Shown piece after piece: positions 1-10,400 of a DNA stretch of 64,000 nucleotides (position 1 is its first letter; every line of letters starts with the position of its first letter). Source of the DNA: JBBQNR01 sp038330145 (GTDB lineage Bacteria; Actinomycetota; Thermoleophilia; Solirubrobacterales; JBBDJG01); contig JBBQNR010000005.1 in NCBI GenBank assembly GCA_038330145.1, positions 1-64,000 of the forward strand. Reading direction: 5' to 3'. The notes under the pieces were generated by a model. That model did not search any database. It was given only the letters and a program-made list of their open reading frames with translations, and had not been told where the DNA came from. Position numbers and translations under genes: made by a program.

Positions 1-865
1 CGATGTAGTCGCGGTAGGCATCGGTGTCGGTCGAGAAGTCGAGCGCGTGCACGACCGACCAGCCCTTTTCCTCGAGCATCTGCCTGTCCTCCTCCTCGTA
101 GCTCGAGAGCGCCAGCTCGAACGCCTGCCCCGTGCGCTGCGGAAGGTCTATGAACTTGAGGAACTCGTGGTGCTTGCTCCAGCTGTAGACCTCGCCACGG
201 AAGGTCACGTCGCGCCAGGGCTGGCGCCAGTTGCCGATCGTCGTAAAGCGCTCCTGGCTGCCCGCCCGGTGGTCGCGCCAGAGGTCCATCACCACCGGCT
301 GCCGCGTCGGATGCAGCGTGAAGCGGTGCTGGATCGGCAGGCCGCAGTCGGGGCTGCCGTAGTTCTCGGCATAGGTGAAGAAGGCGCAGTGGGGCTCGAG
401 GAAGTCGATCGATGCCTGCACGTTCTGCTCCAGCTCGACCTGGAGCTGGACGGGGTCCGTCTCGAGGTAGACGAGCCGGTCGGTCGCGTACAGCTCGGGG
501 CGCGGCTCGGTGCCGCCGTGGAGGTTGATCAGCAGCGCCGCGGAGCGGTACAGCTCGTTCAGCTTCTGCTCGCTGAGCCCGTAGCAACGCCCGTCGTGGT
601 GGAGGCCGACGAAGGCCCAGCGATCGCCGAGGTCGAACCTGCGCATGACGCGGTCGATGAAGGCGGCGGCCTCGGCCGAGCTGTCGTCCTCCTCCCGCTC
701 CATCAGCATCGATGGGGTGCGGGCGTGGGCCTCGACGTAATAGACCTCGTAGCCCAATCGCTGCAGGCCGAGCAGGTAGTGGACGGTCTGCCAGACGACA
801 CCAGCCACCGGAATCCTGGTCATCATCCCGAGCAGGACGATCTTCTTCCCGGCTCGCGGTCTCAA
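1..865 (-). CDS. Glycosyltransferase-like protein, C-terminus cut off by the window edge
   Basis: An open frame of 288 codons on the minus strand runs off the window start, so the C-terminus is missing. I start it at the TTG at 865-863, because a TAGGAG Shine-Dalgarno lies 7 nt upstream and the protein then begins MRPRAGKKIVLLGMMTR, a Rossmann-type first strand. Later text (GLQRLGYEVYYVEAH, then LLINLHGGTEPRPELY) looks like the N-terminal half of a GT-B glycosyltransferase or a related nucleotide-sugar protein. It begins 25 nt after the ABC exporter stop and is the last visible gene of a three-gene leftward operon for surface glycan assembly. The family assignment is inference. The plus-strand frame over the same bases is Arg/Val-rich shadow. 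Confidence 0.75.
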   Translation of the reverse strand, partial: MRPRAGKKIVLLGMMTRIPVAGVVWQTVHYLLGLQRLGYEVYYVEAHARTPSMLMEREEDDSSAEAAAFIDRVMRRFDLGDRWAFVGLHHDGRCYGLSEQKLNELYRSAALLINLHGGTEPRPELYATDRLVYLETDPVQLQVELEQNVQASIDFLEPHCAFFTYAENYGSPDCGLPIQHRFTLHPTRQPVVMDLWRDHRAGSQERFTTIGNWRQPWRDVTFRGEVYSWSKHHEFLKFIDLPQRTGQAFELALSSYEEEDRQMLEEKGWSVVHALDFSTDTDAYRDYI

Positions 866-890
866 GCCTGCGCTCCTATGTGGATGCCAC

Positions 891-3383
891 TTAGGTAGGT
901 CCCCCCAGCGCGGGGAGGGCCGTCCATCCCTGCTCCTCGGCATGCGGCCAGCACAGCTCGCATACGAGCTTGCGCTCCGTCTGCCCTACTCGGCGGAAGT
1001 CGGTCAGGAAGGGGCCGTCCAGCTCCGCCATGTCGTTCAGCCCCTGCTCCTTGCGCTTGCCGTCGGGCGGCGCGAGGAATGCCTCGGCCAGCTCACCCTT
1101 GAGCAGCGTACGCCCGCAGACGTCGCAGTGCACGACGGTTTGGGCATGGATCTTCTTGCGCACCCCGCGTCTGCCGTTCTTGCCGTTGCCGGGAGCGCCC
1201 GGTTCGCCGTTGACGGGAGCGGGCGGCGGGCGCAGGCGATGGGCGTCGGCGACGGCCGCCGCAACCCGCTCGCGCACGTCGGGCGCCTCCCCCGGCACGG
1301 ACGGCGCCGGTTCCAGCGGGGTGGGTGGCAGCGGCTCGGCGGGCTCGGGCGGGCCGACTCCGGCGGGAATCTCCGGCTGCAGCGTGGGCTCCTCGCCACC
1401 CACCTTGCGCCTCGCCTTCTGCCTGGTCTGGGCCTCGTAAAGCTGTGCGAAGAGGCCGCCGCGCGCCACCAGCTCTTCGTGCGTGCCCTGCTCGACCAGC
1501 TCACCGTGGTTGATGACCAGGATGCGGTCGGCGTCGTGAATCGTCGACAGCCGGTGAGCGATCATGAAGGAGGTGCGGCCGACCATCAGCTCGTCGAGCG
1601 CGTCCAGGATCACGTTCTCGGTCTTGGAGTCGATCGACGACGTGGGCTCGTCGAGGATCAGGATCGGGGCGTCCTTGACGAACGCGCGCGCCACGCAGAG
1701 GCGCTGGCGTTCTCCGCCCGAGAGCTGCATGCCGCCCTCGCCGAGCGAGGTCTGGTAGCCGTCGGGCATAGCCATTATGAAGTCGTGAGCGTTGGCCTTC
1801 TCGCAGGCGGAGACGATCTCGTCCATGGTCGCGTCGAGCCGGCCGTAACGGATGTTCTCGGCGATCGTGCCGGAGAACAACATCGGCTGCTGAAGCACGA
1901 GGCCGACGTTGTCGCGCAGCGACTTGAGGCTGATGTTCTTGACATCGACGCCGTCGAGCATGATGCGCCCTTCCTTGGGCTCGTAGAAGCGCACCAGCAG
2001 GTTCACGAGCGTGGTCTTGCCGGCCCCCGTTGGGCCCACGACCGCGACTCGTTCACCGGCATGGATGTCGAACGTGATGTTCTTGAGCGTGTCGACCCTG
2101 TTGTGGTAGGCGAAGCTGACGTCTTGGAGCGTGAGCCTGCCCTCGGCGCGGCCGATGTCGATCGCGTCGGGTGAGTCCTGCACCTCCGGCGCGTCGTCGA
2201 GCAGCGCGATGGCGGCGTTGACGAACACGAACTGCTGGTGCAGGTGCCCGATCTGCGTGCCGATCATCTCGAGCGGCTGGTACACCGCCGCGATGTAGGA
2301 GATCAACACGATCAGCTCTCCAAGCGTGATGTCGCCGCGCAGCACGTGCCAGGCTCCGAAGCCGAGCACGAGGGCGGTGCCGGCCGCGGTGGCGGCGGCG
2401 ACGCCGAGGGCGAACAGCGTCTGGCGCACGGTCAGCTTCACGCGCGCGTCGACGGCAGTCTGGGCCTGGTCGCGGAAGCGCCGGTGCTCGTACTTCTCGC
2501 GGCCGAAGGAGACGATCACGCGCAGCATCTGCATCGCCTCGAAGACGATCGAGAGCGACCGCCACTCGAGGCCCATGACCTGCCGGATGCGCGGCACGAT
2601 GCGGGTGCCGTAGAGGCCGCTGGCGTAATAGATCAGGGGCACCGCGATCAGCGCGACCAGCGTCACCTGCCAGTCGATCAGGAGCGCGATTGTCAGCATC
2701 CCGAGCAAGGTCAGGAGGTTCTGCGCCATCGGCGGGAAGGCCATGACCAACCCTCCGACAGCGCTGGCCTGGAGGTTGATGATGCTCATCAGTTGCCCCG
2801 TGAAGCGCTCGTCGTGGAAGCTCAGCGACAGCTTCTGCACGTGCTGGAACAGCTCGCTGCGAAGGTCCAGCACCATGTTCTGCTCCAGCTTGGCGCTGAC
2901 GTACGACTCGATCACCTGAACGCCGTTGCCGATGATCGTGATCAGGAAGCCGGCGAGCACGACGAAGATGAGCAGCGTATACGGGCTGGGGTGGTCGCCG
3001 AAGATGTGCGTCAGGCCCAACCCGGGCGGTTGGTTCTTGGCGGCGAGGACGCTGTCGATGATGATCGCCAGCGGCCACGGCTCGGCCAGCGCCACCACGG
3101 ACCCGAGAACCGTGAGGATGAAGACGACGACGTAGAGCTTCCGGTACGGCTTCAGGTAGCGCATGACACGCGGCAGCGAGGCCCAGCCGGCCCATGCGCC
3201 CTTGGTTCGCCAGGTGCGCCAGCTGCGCCTGTCGACGTTGAGGTTGGCCGGGGCGGCCTCGGCGGCGTCGACCTCGGCGTCCGCCCTGCGCTTCGGGGCG
3301 TTCTCGGGGTTGTACCCGCCGTAGGGGTCTATCGAGCTACCCCCGCTGTAGGGGTCCGGGGATGAGAAGTTGTCGTCAGTCAT
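891..3383 (-). CDS. ABC exporter (fused membrane and ATPase domains) with a C-terminal CxxC zinc-ribbon-like tail
   Basis: An 830-aa half-transporter. Residues ~1-80 are a hydrophilic leader. Residues ~80-390 are a type-I exporter membrane domain with about six helices. An ATPase domain follows with Walker A GPTGAGKTT, signature LSGGERQR, Walker B ILILDEPTSS and H-loop IAHRLST. After the ATPase comes an unusual ~220-aa extension: a Pro/Ala/Glu-rich linker, then a compact domain with CDVCGR and CELCWPH, which looks like a zinc ribbon. The ATG at 3383 overlaps the stop of the upstream GH-GT2 gene by 8 nt, so the two are translationally coupled. It probably exports a lipid-linked or glycan product made by its neighbours; the substrate is not evident from sequence. 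Confidence 0.9.
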   Translation of the reverse strand: MTDDNFSSPDPYSGGSSIDPYGGYNPENAPKRRADAEVDAAEAAPANLNVDRRSWRTWRTKGAWAGWASLPRVMRYLKPYRKLYVVVFILTVLGSVVALAEPWPLAIIIDSVLAAKNQPPGLGLTHIFGDHPSPYTLLIFVVLAGFLITIIGNGVQVIESYVSAKLEQNMVLDLRSELFQHVQKLSLSFHDERFTGQLMSIINLQASAVGGLVMAFPPMAQNLLTLLGMLTIALLIDWQVTLVALIAVPLIYYASGLYGTRIVPRIRQVMGLEWRSLSIVFEAMQMLRVIVSFGREKYEHRRFRDQAQTAVDARVKLTVRQTLFALGVAAATAAGTALVLGFGAWHVLRGDITLGELIVLISYIAAVYQPLEMIGTQIGHLHQQFVFVNAAIALLDDAPEVQDSPDAIDIGRAEGRLTLQDVSFAYHNRVDTLKNITFDIHAGERVAVVGPTGAGKTTLVNLLVRFYEPKEGRIMLDGVDVKNISLKSLRDNVGLVLQQPMLFSGTIAENIRYGRLDATMDEIVSACEKANAHDFIMAMPDGYQTSLGEGGMQLSGGERQRLCVARAFVKDAPILILDEPTSSIDSKTENVILDALDELMVGRTSFMIAHRLSTIHDADRILVINHGELVEQGTHEELVARGGLFAQLYEAQTRQKARRKVGGEEPTLQPEIPAGVGPPEPAEPLPPTPLEPAPSVPGEAPDVRERVAAAVADAHRLRPPPAPVNGEPGAPGNGKNGRRGVRKKIHAQTVVHCDVCGRTLLKGELAEAFLAPPDGKRKEQGLNDMAELDGPFLTDFRRVGQTERKLVCELCWPHAEEQGWTALPALGGPT

Positions 3384-6057
3384 GCTTGGAGGAGAAAGGG
3401 ATCACCTGCGGCGCCGAGGGCAGGTCACCGAGCGGGGCTGAGGGCGCAGGCTCGTGCGCTTTGCCGTTCTCGCTCTGGTGTCCGGCCGTTGCCGGCACGC
3501 CGGCCAAGGTCGGCGTCGTGTGCAGGGGTCCCTTCGGCGCTACTCGTACCTCGATGTCGCTGTCTTCGGACTTGCCGTCGAGCACGCGTGCGAGCACGCC
3601 TGTCGCCGTCGCGCAGTCCCGCACCGCCGAAACGGTGACCAAGACTGCGATCAGTCCAAGTATGACGGAGGCGATCCAGGCCTCTGCCAGTGCCGCCGAA
3701 GCGGACAACGCTGCGAACGAGACAATGAGCGCCAGCCCGATGCGGGAGTATCTCGGCCAGGTGCGAAGACGGACGAACTGCCGTCCCGAACCGTGTTCCT
3801 CCACGGCCATCCGCATGCGTGCTACTCCCAATATTCCGCCGCGGACCTGTAGGTCCCAGCGGTCGTAATCGCTTCCGTGGAGCACGGTGCAGCTCTCCTC
3901 GCGCAAATTCAGGTCGATGGCGCTGAGCCGCTCGTCGGCGGACTGCCAATGCTCGCTCCAGATGCTCTTGGTGCGGGGGACCGGCAGGGCCGGGGAACCC
4001 GCACGCCGACGCCAGGGTGCCAGCCCGTAACGCAGACGTCCGCTCAGCCGCGAGAGCGGCTGAAGTATGTGCAGCAGCGCGGTTAGGCCGCGCATGCGCA
4101 TTCGCTCGATCCGCGAGCGGGGCGCGTATGGAAATGAAGCTCGGGCTGCTCCCAGCGCGGATTCGACGACGACGGCCCCGGTGGCGATCACGAGCAGCGG
4201 CACCGCCAGCAGAAGCGGCGTCCAGAGCGCACCGAGCGCGGACAGCACGGCCAGCGCGGCCAGCATCAGGTACCACTCCGGCACAACCGGCAGGCTTGCG
4301 AGCGCGCTCGGCGAGCGGGTGTACACCGACTGGAAGAGGCCGCTGCCCCAGCGGCCGTAGTAGATCTTCCAGCGACGCATGAAAAGCTCCCTGGCGCCCC
4401 CGTTGCCGTAGACGCGGCCGCTCCAGGCGAGATGGCCCATGCGGTTGTAGCGCTCGGGCCACTTGCGCTCGAGCAGAGCCTCTGCCTTGCCGTACTCGTA
4501 CTGCTGCTTGAGGTATCCGCGCACGCTGTTGCGCCGGTCATGCCAGACGACCGACCCGGCGCTGAACCCGACCGTCCAGCCCTGATCCTGGAGTCGCCAG
4601 CAGATGTCGACGTCGTCGCCGGCGATCCTGAACTGGGGATCGAAGCCCTCTATCGCCTCCAGGCTGGCCTTGCGAAAGGCCATGTTGCAGCCGGGGATGT
4701 GCTCGGCCTCGCGATCGGAAACCAGCACGTGGGTCGGTCCGCCGGGCGCGTTCGCCACACACTCGGCCACGCGGCCCTGACTGGCGGGCGGGATGTTGGG
4801 CCCGCCGACGCCGACGTGCGAGGTCCTGAGGAAGGTGACCGCCAGGTGGGAGAGCCAGTGGGGGTCGGGATGCGCATCCGCGTCGATGTAGGCGACGATC
4901 TCGCCGGTGGCCGCCGCCAGGCCGGAGTTGCGGGCGCAGGCCAGGCCGCGGTTCTCGGTGCTGATCAGCCGGAAGTCGTACCCGCGCACGATGTCGTCGG
5001 TCGAGTCGGTCGAGCCGTCGTTGACGACGATCACCTCGTAATCCGGATAGTGCAGTCGCTCGAGCCCGTCGAGGCAGGTGGGCAGCGTTCTCTCGCTGTT
5101 GTACGCGCATACGACAACCGACACGCGCGGCCAGGAGACGATGTCGGGGAACGGAAGCTCCGAGAACGCCTGCTCCACCGCCGCCAGCGCCGGCTTTGGC
5201 TCGCGCGACCGGTCGACGAGGCCGAAGTCCCAGTCCTCGATCTCGCTACCGCCACGGTGCCACTCGTCGGTCCAGGAGAACACGCAGACCCCGGCACAAC
5301 CGGCGGCAAAGGCGCTTCGCACCTGCCAGTCGAGCGCCCGGGCCTGAGCCTCGGTCGAATGGCTGCGGCTGTCGAGCCCAGTCTCGGTGACGATCAGCGG
5401 GCGGTCGCCGGCGATGTTCTGGAGGCGATCGACGTAGGCCTCGAAGCTGGGCCCCGACTCGAGGAAGACGTTGAAGCAGAGCAGGTCGACGAACGGAAGC
5501 TGGAGGTACTCGGTGCTGGGGAAGTTGACGTAGGTGACGAGCGCGCCCGGGTCCTCGTCCTTGGCCGCCCGGTAGAGACGGTGCAGAAAGCGCTCGATGC
5601 GGTGACGCCCGTGCCAGCGAACGATCGAGGACGGAATCTCGTTGCCGATCGCGTAACAGAGCACGGCGGGGTGGCCGGCACAGCTGCGCACGCATTCTCG
5701 GACCCGTTGCTCGATCGAGCGCTTGCGGTGGCGGTCGTCGAGGAAGGTGACGTGCTCCTCCCAGGGCAGCCCGACCATCACGTGCAGGCCCGTCTCGGCG
5801 GCCAGGTCGAGAAGCCAGCGCGGTGGAACGGTGTAGGTGCGCACGGTGTTGACCCCGCTGGCCGCCATGCTCTCGAAGTCACGCCTGACGGACTGCGGCT
5901 CCGGGAAGCCGCCGGAGCTGCCGTCGGGGTCCCCGAACGTCCCGTAGGTGACGCCCTTTACGTAGAGCTTCTCGTCACCGAGAAAGAGTGACTTTCCCCG
6001 CGCAATTGGCCTGTCGGCAACAGCGGGGACGTATCTTTCCCTGCTCGTGCGGCTCAC
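3376..6057 (-). CDS. Fusion of a glycoside-hydrolase-like TIM barrel with a family 2 glycosyltransferase and membrane segments
   Basis: An 893-aa protein from GTG 6057. Residues ~20-300 resemble the catalytic barrel of GH2/GH5-type hydrolases: the acid/base GNEIP and the nucleophile VTETG are both present. Residues ~310-560 are a GT2 glycosyltransferase: VSVVVCAYN, VNDGSTDST, an acidic DAD motif in AYIDADAHP and DDVDICWRLQDQGW. Two or more hydrophobic segments follow (~600-650), then a further pair near 790-830. The arrangement suggests a membrane-bound enzyme that both builds and trims or transglycosylates a polysaccharide; this is inferred. It is the first gene of the leftward operon with the ABC exporter (8-nt overlap) and the GT-like protein. 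It reads as two complete domains joined in one frame. Confidence 0.88.
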   Translation of the reverse strand: MSRTSRERYVPAVADRPIARGKSLFLGDEKLYVKGVTYGTFGDPDGSSGGFPEPQSVRRDFESMAASGVNTVRTYTVPPRWLLDLAAETGLHVMVGLPWEEHVTFLDDRHRKRSIEQRVRECVRSCAGHPAVLCYAIGNEIPSSIVRWHGRHRIERFLHRLYRAAKDEDPGALVTYVNFPSTEYLQLPFVDLLCFNVFLESGPSFEAYVDRLQNIAGDRPLIVTETGLDSRSHSTEAQARALDWQVRSAFAAGCAGVCVFSWTDEWHRGGSEIEDWDFGLVDRSREPKPALAAVEQAFSELPFPDIVSWPRVSVVVCAYNSERTLPTCLDGLERLHYPDYEVIVVNDGSTDSTDDIVRGYDFRLISTENRGLACARNSGLAAATGEIVAYIDADAHPDPHWLSHLAVTFLRTSHVGVGGPNIPPASQGRVAECVANAPGGPTHVLVSDREAEHIPGCNMAFRKASLEAIEGFDPQFRIAGDDVDICWRLQDQGWTVGFSAGSVVWHDRRNSVRGYLKQQYEYGKAEALLERKWPERYNRMGHLAWSGRVYGNGGARELFMRRWKIYYGRWGSGLFQSVYTRSPSALASLPVVPEWYLMLAALAVLSALGALWTPLLLAVPLLVIATGAVVVESALGAARASFPYAPRSRIERMRMRGLTALLHILQPLSRLSGRLRYGLAPWRRRAGSPALPVPRTKSIWSEHWQSADERLSAIDLNLREESCTVLHGSDYDRWDLQVRGGILGVARMRMAVEEHGSGRQFVRLRTWPRYSRIGLALIVSFAALSASAALAEAWIASVILGLIAVLVTVSAVRDCATATGVLARVLDGKSEDSDIEVRVAPKGPLHTTPTLAGVPATAGHQSENGKAHEPAPSAPLGDLPSAPQVIPFSSKHD

Positions 6058-6176
6058 CTAGACTCGATGCCTTTCGAGTATTTCCCGTTTTAGAGGTCGA
6101 AGAGAACTCTCCGTGCCTCCCGCCTCCCCTCCCTCCTGAGCTCAAGTCCGCGGGCTCGAAAGGGGCTCCTAGGGTA

Positions 6177-6210
6177 GCAATTTAGACCTTCCCCAAGCAA
6201 GGCTAAATGC
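6177..6210. repeat. AT-rich imperfect hairpin in the 337-bp divergent gap
   Basis: The gap 6058-6394 separates the divergent GH-GT2 and GT4-like genes and holds no credible gene. Its clearest structure is a hairpin: GCAATTTAG-A-CCTT, loop CCCCAAGC, AAGG-CTAAATGC. The outer arms pair apart from one bulged A on each step. It is AT-rich against a GC-rich background and lies upstream of both genes, so it could be an operator or a leader structure. No T-run follows, so it is not a classical terminator. Confidence 0.35.
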
Positions 6211-6394
6211 GCTTCCGCCTCAGCCCATTTTCAGGCTGTCCCATGGCTCTCTATCGGCATTCGAGCGCCCCCTCTGAGCGAACTCGGCCGCCGCCGGTCG
6301 ACGTCGAAGATAATCACCTCGATGCTCGATGACGCCCACAGAAGGCGGTTGGATCAGCTCAGGGACAGGGCGGGGCCGTAAAGGGGCTGTGAAG

Positions 6395-7393
6395 ATGGCT
6401 CCAAAGACGGTCCTTTTCTTCCGCAGCTTCAAGGGAACCACGGGTGGGGATCTGAAGGTCTGGCACTACTTCAACCACGTGCTTGCCTCAGCCGGCCATC
6501 GCCCGCTGATCCGCTTCTCCGAGGACTCGGTCTGGGACGAAAGCAACCCCTGGCGCGGCCTCGAGGACCACATCGTGAGCCCGGAAGAGGACCTCGCGCA
6601 GGTGGAGCCCGACGTCCTTTTCCTCTCGGGCATCGACTGGCTGAACCTGAGCCCCGAGCGCAGGAAGCGCTCGCCGGTGCCGATCTTCAACCTGATCCAG
6701 GGCCTGCGCGCCCACACGGTGCCGACTGCCGCCGGCTACGAGTTCGTCTCCGAGCGAGCGATCCGGATTTCGGTCGGCGCGGAGCTGACCGAGGCGCTGG
6801 AGGCCGACGGGCGTGTGAACGGGCCGCTGGTCACGATTCCCAACGCGATCGACTTCGACGAGGTTGCGGGCGCCGCGCGGCACGCCGAGCGCGACACCGA
6901 CCTGCTGATCGTGGCTACCAAGACCAGGCCGTATCCGTTTGTGCCCGGAGTGCTCGACTGGCCGCCCGAGCTGGGGCGGCGCCTGCTGCCGCGGCTCGAG
7001 CGCCCCGGCCGCCGCATCCACGTCATCGACCGGCAGCTGCCCCGTCCCGAGTACCTGGATTGGATGAGCCGCTCGAAGGCGACCCTGTTCCTGCTCTATC
7101 GCGTTGAGGCCTGCCCGCTCTCCCCGCTGGAAGGGATGGCGCTGGGGACCGTCGTTGTCAGCCCCGACTGCGTCGGCAACCGCAGCTTCTGCCTGCCCGG
7201 CGTCAACAGCTTCCGGCCCCCATACGAGGACGATCCGATCGTGGAGTCGGTCGAGCAGGCCCTGCGTGACTACGACTCGCTGGGGGGAATGCGGGAGCAG
7301 GGCCTTCGCACGGCGCGCGAGCGCGACCTGCCGGGCGAGCGGAGAGCGTTCCTGGAGCTGCTCGACAGAGCGGAAGAGCTGTGGCGACCCTAG
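6395..7393 (+). CDS. GT4-like glycosyltransferase
   Basis: A 332-aa protein. I start at ATG 6395, which has AAAGGGG 8 nt upstream; the frame is open further upstream but gives non-conserved sequence. The N-terminus MAPKTVLFFRSFKGTTGGD and the middle LVTIPNAIDFDEV are typical of GT-B enzymes. The C-terminal half has the usual nucleotide-sugar region: CPLSPLEGMALGTVVVSPDCVGN, i.e. the acidic E of the EG motif and the GT4-like PLEGMA stretch. It is divergent from the GH-GT2/ABC operon, so it probably belongs to the same glycan pathway. Acceptor and donor cannot be told from sequence. Confidence 0.85.
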   Translation: MAPKTVLFFRSFKGTTGGDLKVWHYFNHVLASAGHRPLIRFSEDSVWDESNPWRGLEDHIVSPEEDLAQVEPDVLFLSGIDWLNLSPERRKRSPVPIFNLIQGLRAHTVPTAAGYEFVSERAIRISVGAELTEALEADGRVNGPLVTIPNAIDFDEVAGAARHAERDTDLLIVATKTRPYPFVPGVLDWPPELGRRLLPRLERPGRRIHVIDRQLPRPEYLDWMSRSKATLFLLYRVEACPLSPLEGMALGTVVVSPDCVGNRSFCLPGVNSFRPPYEDDPIVESVEQALRDYDSLGGMREQGLRTARERDLPGERRAFLELLDRAEELWRP

Positions 7394-7455
7394 CCTGGCA
7401 GCCTAGATCGGCCGACCCGCGGCCCCGGCCGGTGGGCGGGGTCCGAGCGTGGGTC

Positions 7456-10400
7456 TTACGGCGCGAAGACGCCCTGGCGCAGGAAGACGCTCTCGTCGCC
7501 GGAGCCGCAGGTCGGCGGGCAGCCCAGCCCGAGCGGATCCGGAGACGGCGCCACGCTGCCGTCCGGGCCCGCGTCCTCCAGCGTCAGCGAGAACGTCGAG
7601 ATGATCGTGCGATCGCCCTCGCGGGCAAAGCCCGGGACGAGCGTGTCGCTGGTCGTGCTGACGCTGCACGTCGATCCGATCGCCGGATCCGGCGTCGCCA
7701 TGCAGGTGATCGGAACCGACAGCTCGCCGTCCTTGACGGTCGCCGGGTCGCTGGCCGTGGGGCCATTGGCGAAGTCCGTCATGCGGATGCCGGTCGTGAG
7801 CACCACCTGGCCGGTGTAGTCGGACCCGTCGCTGCGCTTGCGGACGTCGCTCGCGGCGGCCGAGATCCTGAGGTCGGCCTCGTCGCCGAGCGTCGAGGGG
7901 TTGCCTGGCAGCACGTCGAGCCGGGCCGATCCATGGCCCCTGCCGACCTTGTCCATGGTCAGCTGGGAGGACGCGAGCGAGGGCGAGCTGCACGACGTCT
8001 CGTTGAGCGGGGTCACGTGTTGGGAGTTCGGGCTCGTGCACTTCTGGAACTCAGGCACCAGCGGAACGCTCAGCGGTGAAGCTCCACCGGGACGCGGGTA
8101 GGGCACGGCCGCGCTCTGGAGGTGTCCCCAGTTGCCGTTGTCGTCCTTGTAGAGGACCGCGAAGTAGGTGCTCTGGGCGTTCAGGTTCGTGACCAGCTTG
8201 GCCTGCCGCTGACCGGGGCCCACCGTCGGGTCGAAGTCGCCCACCACGGTGCCGTCCGTCGGGTGGCGGATCGGCGAGGTCGACTCGATGATGCGGTACT
8301 TGGTCGGCTGACCGCAGAGCCAGTCGTCGCCGGGGCTGACCCAGCTCACCACCGCGGTGTTGGATCCCTGGACGATGCGCATTGCCTCGGGCGTGCCGGG
8401 CGGGCGGCTGTCCGTTCCGTAGGCGCCCGTGTTCCACTCGTCGTGACGTGACGTCCACCACTCGTCGTTGGTGCCGCAGGCGTTCTGGTCGGTGCGCCAG
8501 CTGAAGGCGTTGCCCTCGCGCGTGGTCACCGTGACGTCGAGCTTGCCGTCGCCGTCGGTGTCGCCGGTCGCCGGCGTCGAGAAGAGCCAGCCACCGGTGA
8601 ACTTGGGCCAGCCGGTGCCCTCGACTCCGGCGACGTTGATGTTGCGCAGGTAGTAGAGGCCGGTGCCGACCAGGATCTCGTTGCCGGGCGCGTCGGAGAC
8701 GTCGGCCACCGATGGGCTCGACAGCAGCTGGAAGTCCTCCACCGCCTGCGGGAAGGTCGGCAGCGAGGCGCCGGTCTGGGCGTTCCAGGCCTGGACGACG
8801 TGGTTGTAGGGCAGGTTCTGGCCCACACCGACGCCGATGTTCACGAGCTGGTTCAGGGTCACGCCGCCCTTGATCACCTCAGGGCCGGGCTGGCCGTCGA
8901 TGTTGGCGGCGATCGGGTTCTCGAACAGGTTCAGCACCTTCGACTTGTCGACGTGCTCGCCGCCGGAGGGCGAGGCGTCGTAGGTCGCCGCATTGGTGGC
9001 GTTGCCGTTGGTCGCCGTGACGTCGCCGGTGGCGAGGTTGCCGATCACCTCCAGCTGCGGGTCGCCGTCCACGTTCGCGAGCACGTGATCCACTCCCGGG
9101 CCGACGAACGGGAGCGCGTCGGGCACGACGCCGTTCGGCTTCGTCGGCCAGCCGGGCAGCACGTTCGCGCCCGCGTCCAGGGCGTAGACGCGGCCGCTGC
9201 CGCCGAGCACGTTCGCCAGCACGTTGGTGAGGATGTTCGAGAACAGGCCTCCGGACGCCGGAGGGGTGGACGGGGCGGTCGGGTTGGCGTCGAACTCCTG
9301 GGTAGGCGAGACGATCTCGGGCCTGCCGTCGCCCGTGATGTCGCCGAGCGCCGGTGTCGTGATGATCTCGGCGCCCGGGATCGACGGGTCCCTCAGCTTC
9401 TTGGGGTAGCCGGCAAGGGCGTTGCCGTCGCCGTCCCAGGCGTAGAGGTGCGCGTCGAGCGCGGCGGCCAGGATGTCCAGCTTTCCGTCGTTGTTCAGGT
9501 CGCCCAGCACCGGCGAGGCGGTGAAGCCGCGCTTGATGTGGTTGTTGCGAGTGCGGTCCTGTGGCAGTGACAGCGCCGGGTCGATCCGCACCGGGAAGCC
9601 GGGAACCTCGCTGCCGTCTGTGTTCCACGCGTAGACGTGCTCGCCGGCCGTGTCGACAATCTCCGGCTCCAGGTCTCCGTCGATGTCGCCGATCGCCGGT
9701 GTGCGCAGCACCTCGCGCGGCGGGCTGACGGCGTTCAGCGCCGGCACGCCGTTGTGCACGTTCGCGTACAGCCGGGTGCTCACGGGCTGGCCACCGTTGA
9801 AGCTCGCGAGCGGCGATCCATCGGCGTTGAGCACGTGCAGCTCGCCGCTCGAGTCGGCAAGCACCGTGTCGAGGCGGTTGTCGCCGTTGACGTCGAACAG
9901 CCGTTGCGAGGCCTCGCCTCCCGAGCCGATGTCCTTCTTGTAGGTCTCCGTCGCGTCGCGGTATGCGAACAGCATCTTGCGATCCTCGGCGCGGTTGCCC
10001 TGCGCGTCGGTGATCACGATGCGGACGGTGAACGCGGGCTCGTTGGGGTCCTTGTCGCCGGGGCCCTTGCTGGGGGCCGTCGGGTCGACGGTCGCGCCGC
10101 CGCCCGGGCGCGCGTCGAGCGCGTTGCGGACCTCGACCAGGTCGATCGTCCCCAGCGTGCCGTCGATCGGCGCGGTGTCGAAGCTGTCGGTGACGTCCTG
10201 GAAATCCGCCTCGGCGGGCTCGATGCCCGGCGCCCACTGGAGCTTCCACTGGTAGCTGGGAGTGCGAGCCGAGACACGGCCCTTGATATCGACCGTGCTC
10301 TGGTGGTTGACGTTGTAGGGCGAGAACCACTCCGGTGAGGTGACAAGCGCCTGCGGCGGGACCTTGGTCTGGTCGATCCGCTCCAGTGCCAGACCGAGGT

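Noticed and set aside
47..898. A 283-codon open frame on the plus strand at the window start
   Set aside because: Arg/Val/Glu-rich shadow of the minus-strand glycosyltransferase-like gene, which has a coherent sequence and a ribosome site.
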